A stretch of 64,000 bases of DNA from Treponema sp. (GCA_016290335.1 JAEETM010000005.1:1-64000); one strand, 5' to 3'. Positions 49,262-57,805 are shown, numbered from the stretch's first letter. The notes: generated by a model from the letters alone, not told the origin. Translations and numbers: made by a program.

Positions 49262-50488
49262 TTATGCTCTGTCGGCAAGTTTTTCGGCGGAATCCTGCTC
49301 CATTACATCATAATAGAACTGTTCAAGCTCCTGTGCATTCCACAAAACTGGTACCGGATAAATAGGGTTTGCTTCTTTATCTGCACGTTTTGCAAGCTCA
49401 GGAATATCTTCTGCTTTGATTCCCTTGAGCGTTGTTGGAATGTCCAGGCGGGCATTAAGCTGTTCAATCTGACTGATAAAGCTTTTTGCTGCAAACTCGG
49501 CAGATTCATCCTCATGTGCAAGACCGGCGGCAACGGCAAGCTCCTTAAGCTTTTTGTAAACCTTTGGTCCGTAGCGTTTAAGCACGATTGGAAGCAGAAC
49601 CGAATTGGCGAGTCCGTGCGGAATGTTGTAAGCACCACCTAACGAATGTGCAACCGCATGAACATAACCTACATACGAGCGCGAAAAAGCTCCGCCTGCA
49701 AGATGAGATGCCATAAGCATATTTCGCCTTGCATCTTCATCATAACCGTTTTTGTAAGCTTTTTCTATATTTTCAAAGATAAGTTTGGTAGCTGTTCGCG
49801 AAAAATAGCGGGTTTTGATTGTAGTTGAGCGGCCAATGTATGCTTCTACGGCATGTGTAAGTGCATCTACACCAGTTGAAGCAGTGAGTGTTTTTGGCAG
49901 TGTGAATGTAACCTTTGGATCAAGTACGGCAACCTTTGGAATAAGCGGGAAGTCGCTCATAGGATATTTATAGTTAGTGTTTTCATCTGTGATTACGGCT
50001 GTTACTGTAACCTCGCTTCCAGTTCCTGCTGTTGTAGGAATTGCGGCAAGGAAAGGTATTTTTCGTCCTATTTTGAGGATTCCTTTCATTTTCGAAAGCG
50101 GTTTGTTAGGGCAGGCAACACGTGCACCTACTGCCTTTGCACAGTCCATTGAAGAACCACCGCCAAAAGCAATAAGACCTTCGCAGCTGTTTTCCTTATA
50201 AATCTGGAGTGCTTCTTCTACGTTGGCAACTGTTGGATTTGCACGTGTTTTATCGTAAACAATGCATTTAATTCCGTTTTCCGGCAAAAGATCTTCCAGC
50301 GGACGGGTAAGTGTTCGCAGCTGGGCGTCTGTAACGAGCATTACGGTTGCAATGTGCTTTTTCTTAAACTCATTCGGCAGTTCTTCTATGCTGTTCAGGA
50401 TTTTCGGGTCGCGGTATGGAAGTAGTGGGATTGCAAGCTTAAAAACTGTCTGGAAAGTTCTGCAATAAATCTTCTTTAATATATTCAT
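49262..50488 (-). CDS. Iron-containing (group III) alcohol dehydrogenase
   Basis: The 408-residue protein has the NAD-binding GGGSSMDCAKA motif (about residues 110-120), an AIPTTAGTGSE segment, and the metal-ligand set of the family: DALTHAVEAY (Asp and His near residues 207-211), HAVAHSLGG and IPHGLANSVLLP (histidines near 270-290). It catalyses reversible alcohol-aldehyde conversion. A ribosome site (AGAGGA) precedes the ATG, and a strong promoter lies 55-85 bases upstream. It is the first gene of a two-gene operon with the aldehyde dehydrogenase, suggesting fermentation or alcohol use. Whether iron or another divalent metal is bound cannot be told. Confidence 0.93.
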   Translation of the reverse strand: MNILKKIYCRTFQTVFKLAIPLLPYRDPKILNSIEELPNEFKKKHIATVMLVTDAQLRTLTRPLEDLLPENGIKCIVYDKTRANPTVANVEEALQIYKENSCEGLIAFGGGSSMDCAKAVGARVACPNKPLSKMKGILKIGRKIPFLAAIPTTAGTGSEVTVTAVITDENTNYKYPMSDFPLIPKVAVLDPKVTFTLPKTLTASTGVDALTHAVEAYIGRSTTIKTRYFSRTATKLIFENIEKAYKNGYDEDARRNMLMASHLAGGAFSRSYVGYVHAVAHSLGGAYNIPHGLANSVLLPIVLKRYGPKVYKKLKELAVAAGLAHEDESAEFAAKSFISQIEQLNARLDIPTTLKGIKAEDIPELAKRADKEANPIYPVPVLWNAQELEQFYYDVMEQDSAEKLADRA

Positions 50489-50542
50489 TTTATTCCTCTT
50501 TATTGATGATGTGGGTACTGTTTTTTAAATAATTTTACTATT

Positions 50543-50572
50543 ACAGTATGACAAATATTGCAAAAATGTCAA
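50543..50572 (-). promoter_or_regulatory. Promoter of the alcohol/aldehyde dehydrogenase operon
   Basis: On the minus strand a consensus TTGACA (50572-50567) is followed after 18 bases by TACTGT (50548-50543). It is correctly placed for the gene starting at 50488. Confidence 0.7.
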
Positions 50573-50615
50573 GATTAAAAAAGATGCAAAAAAAGTAAAA
50601 AAAAATCGTATCTCT

Positions 50616-50646
50616 ATCATAACTTGAGGGTATTTCCACCTATATT
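50616..50646 (+). promoter_or_regulatory. Shared 31-bp upstream element, copy 1, ending in a -10-like TATATT
   Basis: The element starts with ATCAT, contains TGAG-n-GTATTT and ends CTATATT. It matches the copy at 53645-53675 at 26 of 31 positions. TATATT (50641-50646) would place the transcription start about one base before the ATG at 50654. Confidence 0.6.
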
Positions 50647-50653
50647 ATATATT

Positions 50654-51334
50654 ATGGTTTCAAAGGCAGAGTTAAAGAGCGAAGTTGATTTTGTTAAGAA
50701 AGAGTATCAGTCTCATTTTTGGAAGAAGCTTTATAAGGAGATTATCGAAAGGCATTTTTATTTTTGGGATTTTTATTTGAATGAATCTAATCTTTCTTAT
50801 GAACATGTTCTGAAGCATTTTGTAAACAGCTTTGCTTTTCTTGAAAATGAGCGGAGGTTTAAGTTTACGGCTGATAAAAACTCGTTTAAGTTTGAAATTG
50901 GAATGGGAAGATCCACAAAAAAATATGGAAATATGATTACGGTTGTGGTAAGTAAGAAGAAAATAACCTTGAGGTTTTTGCCCTATAATTTTTTGTGCAA
51001 GGTATTTCCTCTTGATGATTATGGAGTTGTTGAAAGTATAATCTGGGACTATTACAGGGAATTGATTGAAAAGGAGGGATTAAAGAAGTTCCTTGAAGAG
51101 TTTAGAAGCTTTGAAAATGAGTTTAAAATCCTCACGCCAAAAACATTAGAAATTGCACAGGATACAATTGCAGCCTTGTACCGTAAAAGCAACCAGAAAG
51201 AATACTACCTGGAGCAATCGGTTCTTTTTTCTGTTATGCGCGTGAATGGAAATAATTTGAGTATTATGCATAAGGATTTTTTGAAGAATCCTACGCCTTT
51301 TATAAAAATGTTACAAAGAGAAAGTAATTTGTAA
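50654..51334 (+). CDS. Hypothetical protein, first gene of the MoxR/VWA/AAA cluster
   Basis: I do not recognise the family. The 226-residue reading from the ATG at 50654 (MVSKAELKSEVDFVKKEYQ) is preferred; a TTG at 50624 would add ten residues but lies inside the putative promoter element. No Shine-Dalgarno sequence precedes the ATG, and the upstream TATATT fits a leaderless message. The protein is soluble, rich in lysine, phenylalanine and tyrosine, with no signal peptide or membrane segment; a central stretch of alternating strands (MITVVVSKKKITLRFLPYNF) is followed by helical sequence. It lies 76 bases before the MoxR gene on the same strand and shares its upstream element with the AAA gene, so a joint function is plausible. 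Confidence 0.65.
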   Translation: MVSKAELKSEVDFVKKEYQSHFWKKLYKEIIERHFYFWDFYLNESNLSYEHVLKHFVNSFAFLENERRFKFTADKNSFKFEIGMGRSTKKYGNMITVVVSKKKITLRFLPYNFLCKVFPLDDYGVVESIIWDYYRELIEKEGLKKFLEEFRSFENEFKILTPKTLEIAQDTIAALYRKSNQKEYYLEQSVLFSVMRVNGNNLSIMHKDFLKNPTPFIKMLQRESNL

Positions 51335-51340
51335 TAAATT

Positions 51341-51371
51341 ATCATCAAATGATAGTTATCAAATATATAAT
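51341..51371 (+). promoter_or_regulatory. Possible diverged third copy of the shared upstream element
   Basis: Just upstream of the MoxR gene, ATCATCAAATGATAG followed by an A/T-rich ATATATAATT aligns with the two better copies, but only about 18 of 31 positions agree. It also contains the palindrome ATCATCAAATGAT. Could be chance in A/T-rich DNA. Confidence 0.3.
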
Positions 51372-51410
51372 TAACATAAGATTGTGATCACTGAATAATG
51401 GAGGAGAAAA

Positions 51411-52487
51411 ATGCCTGTAAGAATTAACGGAAAAATGCTTTTAGAGATTTTGGAAGAAACACCCAGTACACAGAACATTATGCTTATGGGAAAACATGGA
51501 ATTGGTAAGTCGCAGATTCTGGAAAAGTTTTATACAGCAAAAGGTTGTAAGGTTGTATCTCTGTTTCTGGGGCAGATGAGTGACCCTGGAGATTTGATTG
51601 GTATTCCACATAAAAATGAGCAGACGGGACACACGGAGTTTATGCCGCCGTACTGGTTTCCTACGGATGATACACCGGTTGTTTTATTCCTGGATGAGTT
51701 GAATCGTGCCAGACCTGAAGTTTTGCAGACAATTATGGATTTGGCTTTGAACCGGAAGCTTGCGGGTAGGTCTCTGCCGGCGGGAAGCAGAATTATTTCG
51801 GCGGTAAACAATGGTGATGAGTATCAGCTGACGGATCTGGACCCGGCTCTTGTTTCCCGCTTTAACATTTATGAGTTTGTGCCGACTGTACCTGACTGGC
51901 TTTTGTGGGCAGACAAAAACGGAGTTGATGAAAGAATTACCTCGTATATCGCAGCGAATCCAAAGGCTCTGGACAATCAGGTTGCCGCTGAAGATCTGGA
52001 CAATCTTGAAAAAACACCGGACCGCCGAGGCTGGGTAAGGGTTTCTGAAATCATCAAGGGAAAAGAAAAATTAACGCAGAGTCATAAAACTATGATTGCG
52101 GGAATTGTTGGCGGTGTAGCTTCTAACCGATTTTTTGAGTTTCTGGACCACAATCATCTTCTTACGGCAAAGGAGCTTTTGCTTGGTGATTTTACGGAAA
52201 GTCTTCCAAAGCTTAAAGGTTATAAAACTCCTCAGTTGGCCACAATTAACGATGCGGTATTTGTTTTTCTTGAATCTCAAAAGTATGGGGATGAAGATAA
52301 AGATACAATGGCTAAAAACCTTGCGGATTATTTTGATTACCTTGAAACAAATAGTTTGCGGGAAGCAATGGCTCATTTTGCAAATATGTTCAGTGGAACA
52401 ATGTATCCGAATGCACTTGTTTTTATAATTGGTGAGTGCCCTGATTTGTACACAAAGATGACGAGGTTTGTTTCGGAGATAAAATAG
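51411..52487 (+). CDS. MoxR-type AAA ATPase
   Basis: The ATG at 51411 follows GGAGGAG. The 358-residue protein has Walker A GKHGIGKS at about residues 27-34, Walker B VVLFLDELNRA at about 90-100, and the MoxR-like stretch LNRKLAGRSLPAGSRIISAV followed by LDPALVSRF with the sensor and arginine-finger residues. MoxR ATPases act as chaperones or remodelling machines with VWA proteins, often helping metal insertion or complex assembly. The VWA partner gene starts one base after this stop, indicating translational coupling. The C-terminal third (from about residue 240) is helical without a recognised domain. The target is unknown. Confidence 0.9.
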   Translation: MPVRINGKMLLEILEETPSTQNIMLMGKHGIGKSQILEKFYTAKGCKVVSLFLGQMSDPGDLIGIPHKNEQTGHTEFMPPYWFPTDDTPVVLFLDELNRARPEVLQTIMDLALNRKLAGRSLPAGSRIISAVNNGDEYQLTDLDPALVSRFNIYEFVPTVPDWLLWADKNGVDERITSYIAANPKALDNQVAAEDLDNLEKTPDRRGWVRVSEIIKGKEKLTQSHKTMIAGIVGGVASNRFFEFLDHNHLLTAKELLLGDFTESLPKLKGYKTPQLATINDAVFVFLESQKYGDEDKDTMAKNLADYFDYLETNSLREAMAHFANMFSGTMYPNALVFIIGECPDLYTKMTRFVSEIK

Positions 52488-52488
52488 T

Positions 52489-53628
52489 ATGTCTGTAGAG
52501 GATACAATTAGTCATGTAGTAGATAAATGGTTTTTATATGAACCGCTTTTGTTCAATGTTTACTGTACTCACCGACTTGAAAAAAACACAGAGATGAGTT
52601 GTGCGTTCAGGTCTGGAAAACGGCGGATTGAATATAACCCTAATCTGCTTGAAGGCTGGCCGGAAAAAGATATTGAAATGGGACTCAAAATTGAAGTTAC
52701 GCGAATACTGTTGAAGCATCCGTATCAGCGTGTGCCTCAGAATCCCAATAGAAATGCGTTGAAAACTGCGAGCGATATAACAATAAGCGAAAACTGTTTT
52801 ACATCCAGAAATCTGATTGATGCTGAATATTATAAACTGGAAAAGCAGTTGAGCTACGAAGAGTATTATAAAAAGCTTTATTATATCTGTCCGGAATCAC
52901 CAGTCGCAGGATCTGGAACAAGTGCAGAAGGAGAAGAAAACGAAGAAGACCCGGGAGAAGCTGCCGAGCTTTGGGATGAAGATGAAGAGATTGTAGATTC
53001 GGTGAACCAGCAGATTTTGAAGGCTCAGAGAATGAATCAGTGGGGAAGTATCAGCGGAGAGTTCCAGGAGCTGGTAACGGCGTCTTTAAAGGTGCCTATG
53101 GATTACAGGAGGATTCTTTCTCAGTTCCGTGCTTCCATCATAAGTCAGAGAAGAACTCTTACACGCATGAAGCCTAACCGCCGTTATGATTTTGATTATA
53201 TGGGCAGCAAGTTTGAACCTAAAACTCATCTGCTAGTTGCTGTTGATGTAAGCGGTTCAATTGAATCTGATGATTTGAAAAACTTTTTTTCTATTATAAA
53301 TCGCTTTTTCAGTTATGGAGTTGAGGCTATTCAGGTGCTTGCCTTTGATACGGAAATAAAGCAGGAGTTTGAGCTGAAAAAGGCAGTAAAGTCGGTAAAG
53401 ATTGTAGGACGCGGTGGCACGGATTTTCAATGTGCAATTGATTATTACGAAAGCCATGCAGAATACCAGGGACTGATTATCTTTACAGACGGATATTCTT
53501 ATGTTCCTAAAATTAAGTCCAGCAAACAGATACTCTGGATTCTGACGGGAAAGGAACAGTATGACAATGCAATTCCATGGATAAAAAGGTTCAAGAATAA
53601 CAGGGCAACGTGGATTCCAAAAATCTGA
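52489..53628 (+). CDS. VWA-domain protein partner of MoxR (DUF2201-like)
   Basis: The 379-residue protein ends in a von Willebrand A domain with the MIDAS metal site: DVSGS near residue 253 and GRGGTDF near 308, then FTDGYS. The N-terminal half resembles the putative metallopeptidase domain that accompanies such VWA domains, but where an HExxH would be expected (LKIEVTRILLKHP, about residues 64-76) the first histidine and glutamate are missing, so it is probably not a peptidase. An acidic linker (EGEENEEDPGEAAELWDEDEE) spans roughly residues 145-165. It is translationally coupled to the MoxR gene, the usual arrangement for MoxR-VWA pairs, and probably binds it in a metal-dependent way. Confidence 0.85.
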   Translation: MSVEDTISHVVDKWFLYEPLLFNVYCTHRLEKNTEMSCAFRSGKRRIEYNPNLLEGWPEKDIEMGLKIEVTRILLKHPYQRVPQNPNRNALKTASDITISENCFTSRNLIDAEYYKLEKQLSYEEYYKKLYYICPESPVAGSGTSAEGEENEEDPGEAAELWDEDEEIVDSVNQQILKAQRMNQWGSISGEFQELVTASLKVPMDYRRILSQFRASIISQRRTLTRMKPNRRYDFDYMGSKFEPKTHLLVAVDVSGSIESDDLKNFFSIINRFFSYGVEAIQVLAFDTEIKQEFELKKAVKSVKIVGRGGTDFQCAIDYYESHAEYQGLIIFTDGYSYVPKIKSSKQILWILTGKEQYDNAIPWIKRFKNNRATWIPKI

Positions 53629-53644
53629 TTTTTTTTCTTTTTAT

Positions 53645-53675
53645 ATCATTACATGAGAGTATTTACAACTATATT
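53645..53675 (+). promoter_or_regulatory. Shared 31-bp upstream element, copy 2
   Basis: ATCAT, TGAG-n-GTATTT and CTATATT occur in the same order and spacing as at 50616. Here the -10-like TATATT would give a leader of about 23 bases that holds the GGAGGAAAGG ribosome site (53692-53701) of the AAA gene. Confidence 0.6.
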
Positions 53676-53704
53676 TATACATACACTATATTGGAGGAAA
53701 GGTT

Positions 53705-55873
53705 ATGATAGAACACAACAAGAACACAATCATGGGTAAGATTATTTCTCTTACAGAAAAGCTTGAAGACAGTAAGCTTGAACAGCAGGCTCTTAATAAT
53801 TGTAAAAGTGAGCTTGAACACTTATGTAAATATCTTGGCGTTGATGAGATTTCTGCAATTTTCTTTTCGGTAATTTTTGTTTTGCAGAATCAAAGGGAAC
53901 GCACTGTTACTCTTCATGATATTGCCGAGTTCCTTGATTATTCATTTTTATACATTCTTGAATATCGCAAGAACCTTAATCTTCTTGAAGAAAACGGTCT
54001 TATTACAACTCAGGAAAGAAAAAATGTAAGTCCTCACCCGGAAAACAACGGTTATGGAATCCACGGGACAGTTATGAATAATGTAATTGATAATGAACCA
54101 ATCCTTAAGGTTGAAAAGGGTGAAGATACAACCGAATCAATTTTTGGAGAGATTCAGGATGTTCAGCATTTTTATCTGGATGATGACGTAATGGACTTCT
54201 ATGAATATAAGCGCCAGATTATGACACTCGAAAAAAAATATGCAAAAAACAAAGTCATTGCCAACATTAAAAAGTTTTTCCCTGAAGATTTTGATTCACG
54301 CAGCTTTCTTTACTATTTCTGCATTTCCCTTATGTGTGGCGGTGAGTTTGTTGATGCCTGCCGCAGGGGAAACTCCTATGAAACACGTGCGTTCGGTTTA
54401 ATTAGTCCAAAAAATAAGGGCTCACGTAGAAAGAATCTTACTATAGAAAAAAGCGATGTTCTGCTCAAGGAAGATTTTATTCAGCTTGTATATATTGATA
54501 ATGACGATTTTTACCGTGGCAGAAAGCTTCTGACCCGTACTTTCAAAATGTCAAACAATGGCATTAAGAAAATCTTTGGTCGTGAAGCAAAAAATTATAT
54601 GGACGACAATAAGGGCGAAACAGAGCTTGATAAAACAATCAATGCATTAACTGTTTTTTCTGATTTGTATGAAAACAGTTCGATTTCCCGATTCAGAAAA
54701 CGTGAACAGCTTGAAAAAGAAGAAGAAGGAATGAAAGGTATGTCCTTTATTGAAGAAATAAAGAAACTTGTTAAAAAACCAACTCAGCGATACTTTTTGT
54801 ATGATTGTACAAAGGATTTTCTTGAAGGCGAAAAATCAAGTCTGTGCACAACCTTGAATGATTTGTACGGCCGTGATAAAAATTATTTTACCGAGCTTCG
54901 ACTGTTTCTGGACGAAAAGCATCCTCTGCTTACTATGGGCTTTCTGGATATCGATAAGAACGAAGTTATTGAACAGACAACCATTACTCTGGGCGACAAA
55001 ACAATCGATTTGCTTTATGGCACCAATGCCGATTTGTACAAGAAAACAAATTGTGCTAAGAATGTCCTTGTCCCGGAAACTCTTAAGGAAAAACAGCTTT
55101 TCTATTCTGATGAAGTTCAAAAGCAGGTTGATATGCTTACCCAGAGTTTTAATCAGGAAAATCTGGAAGCAATGCAAAAGCGCCTTGAGCAGAAGGCTTT
55201 GCCAAAGGGAATTGCTGTTCTTTTGTACGGTGCACCTGGAACCGGTAAAACAGAAACTGCCTTCCAGCTTGCAAAAAAGACAAACCGAAAAATCCTCCAT
55301 GTTGATATTGCAGAATCTAAATCAATGTGGTTCGGCGAAAGTGAAAAACGAATCAAGAAGATTTTCACAGATTATGCCCGTTTGTGCAAAGACTGTAAGA
55401 AGCGAAATGAAAATACACCAATCCTGCTTTTTAACGAAGCAGATGCCCTTATTTCAAAACGCCGTGATGTAACAAGCGGAAACGTTGCCCAGACTGAAAA
55501 TGCAATGCAGAATATCCTTCTGGAACAGCTTGAAAAACTGGACGGTATTTTGATTGCTACAACTAACCTTTGCGAAAATATGGACAGCGCTTTTGAACGC
55601 CGCTTTCTGTTCAAGGTAAAATACGAAAAGCCAAGTCTCCAGGCACGTACTAATATCTGGATGAACAAAATGCCAAAGCTCGACCCTCATGATGCAGAAC
55701 GTCTTGCCGGTGAGTTCGACTTTAGCGGTGGCGAAATTGACAACATTGTGCGCAAATGCGAAATGAACGAAATCATCAGCGGAACTCAGCCTGCTTACGA
55801 AGAGCTTGTTGAACTGTGTAAACACGAGCGCCTTGAAAAACAGGACGGAAGAAGCGTAGGATTCAGGTACTAA
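53705..55873 (+). CDS. Large AAA+ ATPase with C-terminal ATPase domain
   Basis: The 722-residue protein starts at an ATG with GGAGG. Its C-terminal 220 residues are a classic AAA module: Walker A GAPGTGKT near 509-516, Walker B ILLFNEADAL near 573-582, sensor IATTN near 617, and an arginine-finger pair in FERRFLF near 628. The N-terminal region (about residues 1-130) has a helical part and a winged-helix-like segment (VTLHDIAEFLDY...NLNLLEENGLIT); the middle is unassigned. The layout resembles ATPases of the spastin/FtsH-like group used in remodelling, not Clp. It follows the MoxR-VWA pair by 76 bases with its own copy of the shared element, so it may be a separately initiated part of the same system. 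Confidence 0.85.
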   Translation: MIEHNKNTIMGKIISLTEKLEDSKLEQQALNNCKSELEHLCKYLGVDEISAIFFSVIFVLQNQRERTVTLHDIAEFLDYSFLYILEYRKNLNLLEENGLITTQERKNVSPHPENNGYGIHGTVMNNVIDNEPILKVEKGEDTTESIFGEIQDVQHFYLDDDVMDFYEYKRQIMTLEKKYAKNKVIANIKKFFPEDFDSRSFLYYFCISLMCGGEFVDACRRGNSYETRAFGLISPKNKGSRRKNLTIEKSDVLLKEDFIQLVYIDNDDFYRGRKLLTRTFKMSNNGIKKIFGREAKNYMDDNKGETELDKTINALTVFSDLYENSSISRFRKREQLEKEEEGMKGMSFIEEIKKLVKKPTQRYFLYDCTKDFLEGEKSSLCTTLNDLYGRDKNYFTELRLFLDEKHPLLTMGFLDIDKNEVIEQTTITLGDKTIDLLYGTNADLYKKTNCAKNVLVPETLKEKQLFYSDEVQKQVDMLTQSFNQENLEAMQKRLEQKALPKGIAVLLYGAPGTGKTETAFQLAKKTNRKILHVDIAESKSMWFGESEKRIKKIFTDYARLCKDCKKRNENTPILLFNEADALISKRRDVTSGNVAQTENAMQNILLEQLEKLDGILIATTNLCENMDSAFERRFLFKVKYEKPSLQARTNIWMNKMPKLDPHDAERLAGEFDFSGGEIDNIVRKCEMNEIISGTQPAYEELVELCKHERLEKQDGRSVGFRY

Positions 55874-55904
55874 GGTCCAATCTTGGTGCTTGAATGCATA
55901 AAAT

Positions 55905-55949
55905 AAGGGAAAATGCATCTTGAATAACAAAATTCAAGCATTTTCCCTT
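55905..55949 (+). terminator. Strong hairpin after the AAA ATPase gene
   Basis: AAGGGAAAATGC (55905-55916) pairs exactly with GCATTTTCCCTT (55938-55949), and an inner TTGAAT/ATTCAA stem extends it. No U-tract follows directly. TGCTTGAAT at 55887-55895 could pair alternatively with ATTCAAGCA (55932-55940 or 56005-56013). Confidence 0.6.
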
Positions 55950-55981
55950 TACGAATTGACTTTTTTGTGCTATATTATAAT
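55948..55981 (+). promoter_or_regulatory. Probable promoter of the methylase-like gene
   Basis: TTTACG (55948-55953) and TATATT (55971-55976) are 17 bases apart; alternatively TTGACT (55956-55961) and TATAAT (55976-55981) are 14 apart. The A/T context and position support one of these. Confidence 0.5.
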
Positions 55982-55987
55982 CAGAGA

Positions 55988-56019
55988 GTGACTTGCTAAA
56001 CGATATTCAAGCAAATCAC
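55988..56019 (+). promoter_or_regulatory. Leader hairpin just before the methylase-like gene
   Basis: GTGACTTGCT (55988-55997) and AGCAAATCAC (56010-56019) pair with one mismatch around a 12-base loop. The stem ends one base before the GGAG ribosome site (56021-56024). It could be a binding site for the downstream XRE protein or an RNA element. Confidence 0.45.
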
Positions 56020-56029
56020 CGGAGATTAT

Positions 56030-57805
56030 ATGTCATACGCAAAGTATTTTTATGTTGAACGGGCCCTGCAAAACTTTAATTTTACACTGCACGACTCAGT
56101 TTCTGGGTTAATGCTCGTCTTCACCGCCTATCTTGCCAAAAATCATTCTGTCAGTCTTAACCAGACAGTTACAGAAATCCTGGCGCAGATAGATGAACAA
56201 AACAAATGCAATTCCTTCATCTCAGCCTATTTTACAAAAATAAATCGCTTTAGTTCCTGTACGCTGGAAACATTTGAAAAAGTTTCAACAGAAGATATGG
56301 TTGAATACCTTATAGATAAAATTGAATATCATACGTTGTATAAACATAAAGGTTCCGATTCAATGTATCTTCCTGAGCAGATGAATGATTTGTGTGCAAT
56401 GCTGCTTGATATAAAACCGTCTGAGTCTCTTGTAGATTTAGGCTCAGGCATTTCATCTTTTCTTATCAATGCAAAGAAAAAGTTTGGTGCTGATAACGTA
56501 GAAGGAATAGAAGTTGACCAGAATACCTATTATTATGCAAATATTCTTGCTTCTTTAGAAAAGCTTAATATTTCAGTATTGAATGATGATATTTTTAAAA
56601 TTCATTCATTAAAACAATATGAAAAGATTTTTACTTTTCCACCAATCAACGCAAAGCTTATAGCACCTTATGTTCAGGAATATGTAAATAGTAAGCTTGG
56701 GCTGACAGATGAAAATGATAATGCAAAAGAACTGGGGTATGAAGCTTCCTTTATCCTTAAGGCGCTGGATTTGCTTGCAGATAATGGTAAAGCTCTTATT
56801 GTAATTGCACCAGGTGTACTTTTTAGTCCAAGGTTTGCAAAAATCAGAAAATACCTTATAGACAATAAATATCTGGAAGAAGTTATCACATTGTCTGAAG
56901 GTGTTCTGCATATGACAATGATTCCTGTAGTACTTCTGATTTTGAGCAAAAATAATGATTGTGTTAAGTTTGTAAATGCCAGCAATATTCATGGAAAAAC
57001 ACGTCACGGTGGAAGCTGCCTTACAGATGAAAATGTGGATGAAATCTATAGAATGGCAACAAGACAAAATGAAAGAGATAAAAGTAAGTCAGAACTAAAG
57101 GGAAACACAAATGTCATAAGTGTTTCAGCTGAAAAAATCCAGAAGAATGATTATTCACTTATGCCGAATACTTATCTGCTGGAAGCAAAAATACCGTTTT
57201 ATGCTACTGACAACTTTATGCCTCTGGGCGAACTTGTATCAAAAAAAATCACACGTGGAGTACAGTACGGTGCAACTTTACTGGATAAACTTCAGACAGA
57301 TAAAGAAACTGGATTTTATTATGTTTCTGCAAGAGATATTCAGGGAAACAGGCTTAATAAAACTCTTAAGAACCTTATATATATAGAAGAAAAAGATAAT
57401 TCACTTCTGTTGAATAATGGGGACATACTTCTTGTTATGGCGCTCACCGACAGCGTAAAGGTTGCAGTTGTAAAAAATCTTACTACGCAAAAGCTTCTGC
57501 CTGCAAGCAATCTTTATGTAATTCATCCGGACGAAAAGCTGTTGCTTCCTGAGTTTCTTAAAATACTTTTTGAATCTGAATATGCACGGCAGATTTTTAA
57601 GGAGTTCAGTGTTGGATCTTCGCTACGTTCAATAAGTGCTGAGTTTTTGAACAAGCTGCTTATTCCGGTGCCGCCACTTAATGAACAGCAGGCTTTAATT
57701 CAAAGGTACAACAGAATAGAAGAAGAGAGTGAAGAGCTCAAATTAAAATTGGAAGCCCTTTCTCAAAAAAAGAAAGAGCTTATTGAATCAAACATATCTA
57801 TGTAA
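56030..57805 (+). CDS. Fused methylase-like and type I specificity-like protein with altered catalytic motif
   Basis: The 591-residue protein joins two parts of type I restriction systems. Residues about 110-330 resemble an HsdM (N6-adenine) methylase: SAM motif LVDLGSGISSF near 136-146 and the acidic VEGIEVDQ. Where the catalytic NPPF/Y motif belongs, the sequence is FTFPPIN (about 201-207), so the key asparagine is absent. Residues about 395-560 resemble half of an S subunit (YYVSARDIQGN, NGDILLV, SISAEFLNKLLIPVPPLNEQ), which binds DNA, followed by a terminal coiled coil (EEESEELKLKLEALSQKKKE). No restriction subunit is nearby. It may bind DNA and SAM without methylating, or use a divergent motif. 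It is followed 15 bases later by an XRE regulator. Confidence 0.78.
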   Translation: MSYAKYFYVERALQNFNFTLHDSVSGLMLVFTAYLAKNHSVSLNQTVTEILAQIDEQNKCNSFISAYFTKINRFSSCTLETFEKVSTEDMVEYLIDKIEYHTLYKHKGSDSMYLPEQMNDLCAMLLDIKPSESLVDLGSGISSFLINAKKKFGADNVEGIEVDQNTYYYANILASLEKLNISVLNDDIFKIHSLKQYEKIFTFPPINAKLIAPYVQEYVNSKLGLTDENDNAKELGYEASFILKALDLLADNGKALIVIAPGVLFSPRFAKIRKYLIDNKYLEEVITLSEGVLHMTMIPVVLLILSKNNDCVKFVNASNIHGKTRHGGSCLTDENVDEIYRMATRQNERDKSKSELKGNTNVISVSAEKIQKNDYSLMPNTYLLEAKIPFYATDNFMPLGELVSKKITRGVQYGATLLDKLQTDKETGFYYVSARDIQGNRLNKTLKNLIYIEEKDNSLLLNNGDILLVMALTDSVKVAVVKNLTTQKLLPASNLYVIHPDEKLLLPEFLKILFESEYARQIFKEFSVGSSLRSISAEFLNKLLIPVPPLNEQQALIQRYNRIEEESEELKLKLEALSQKKKELIESNISM

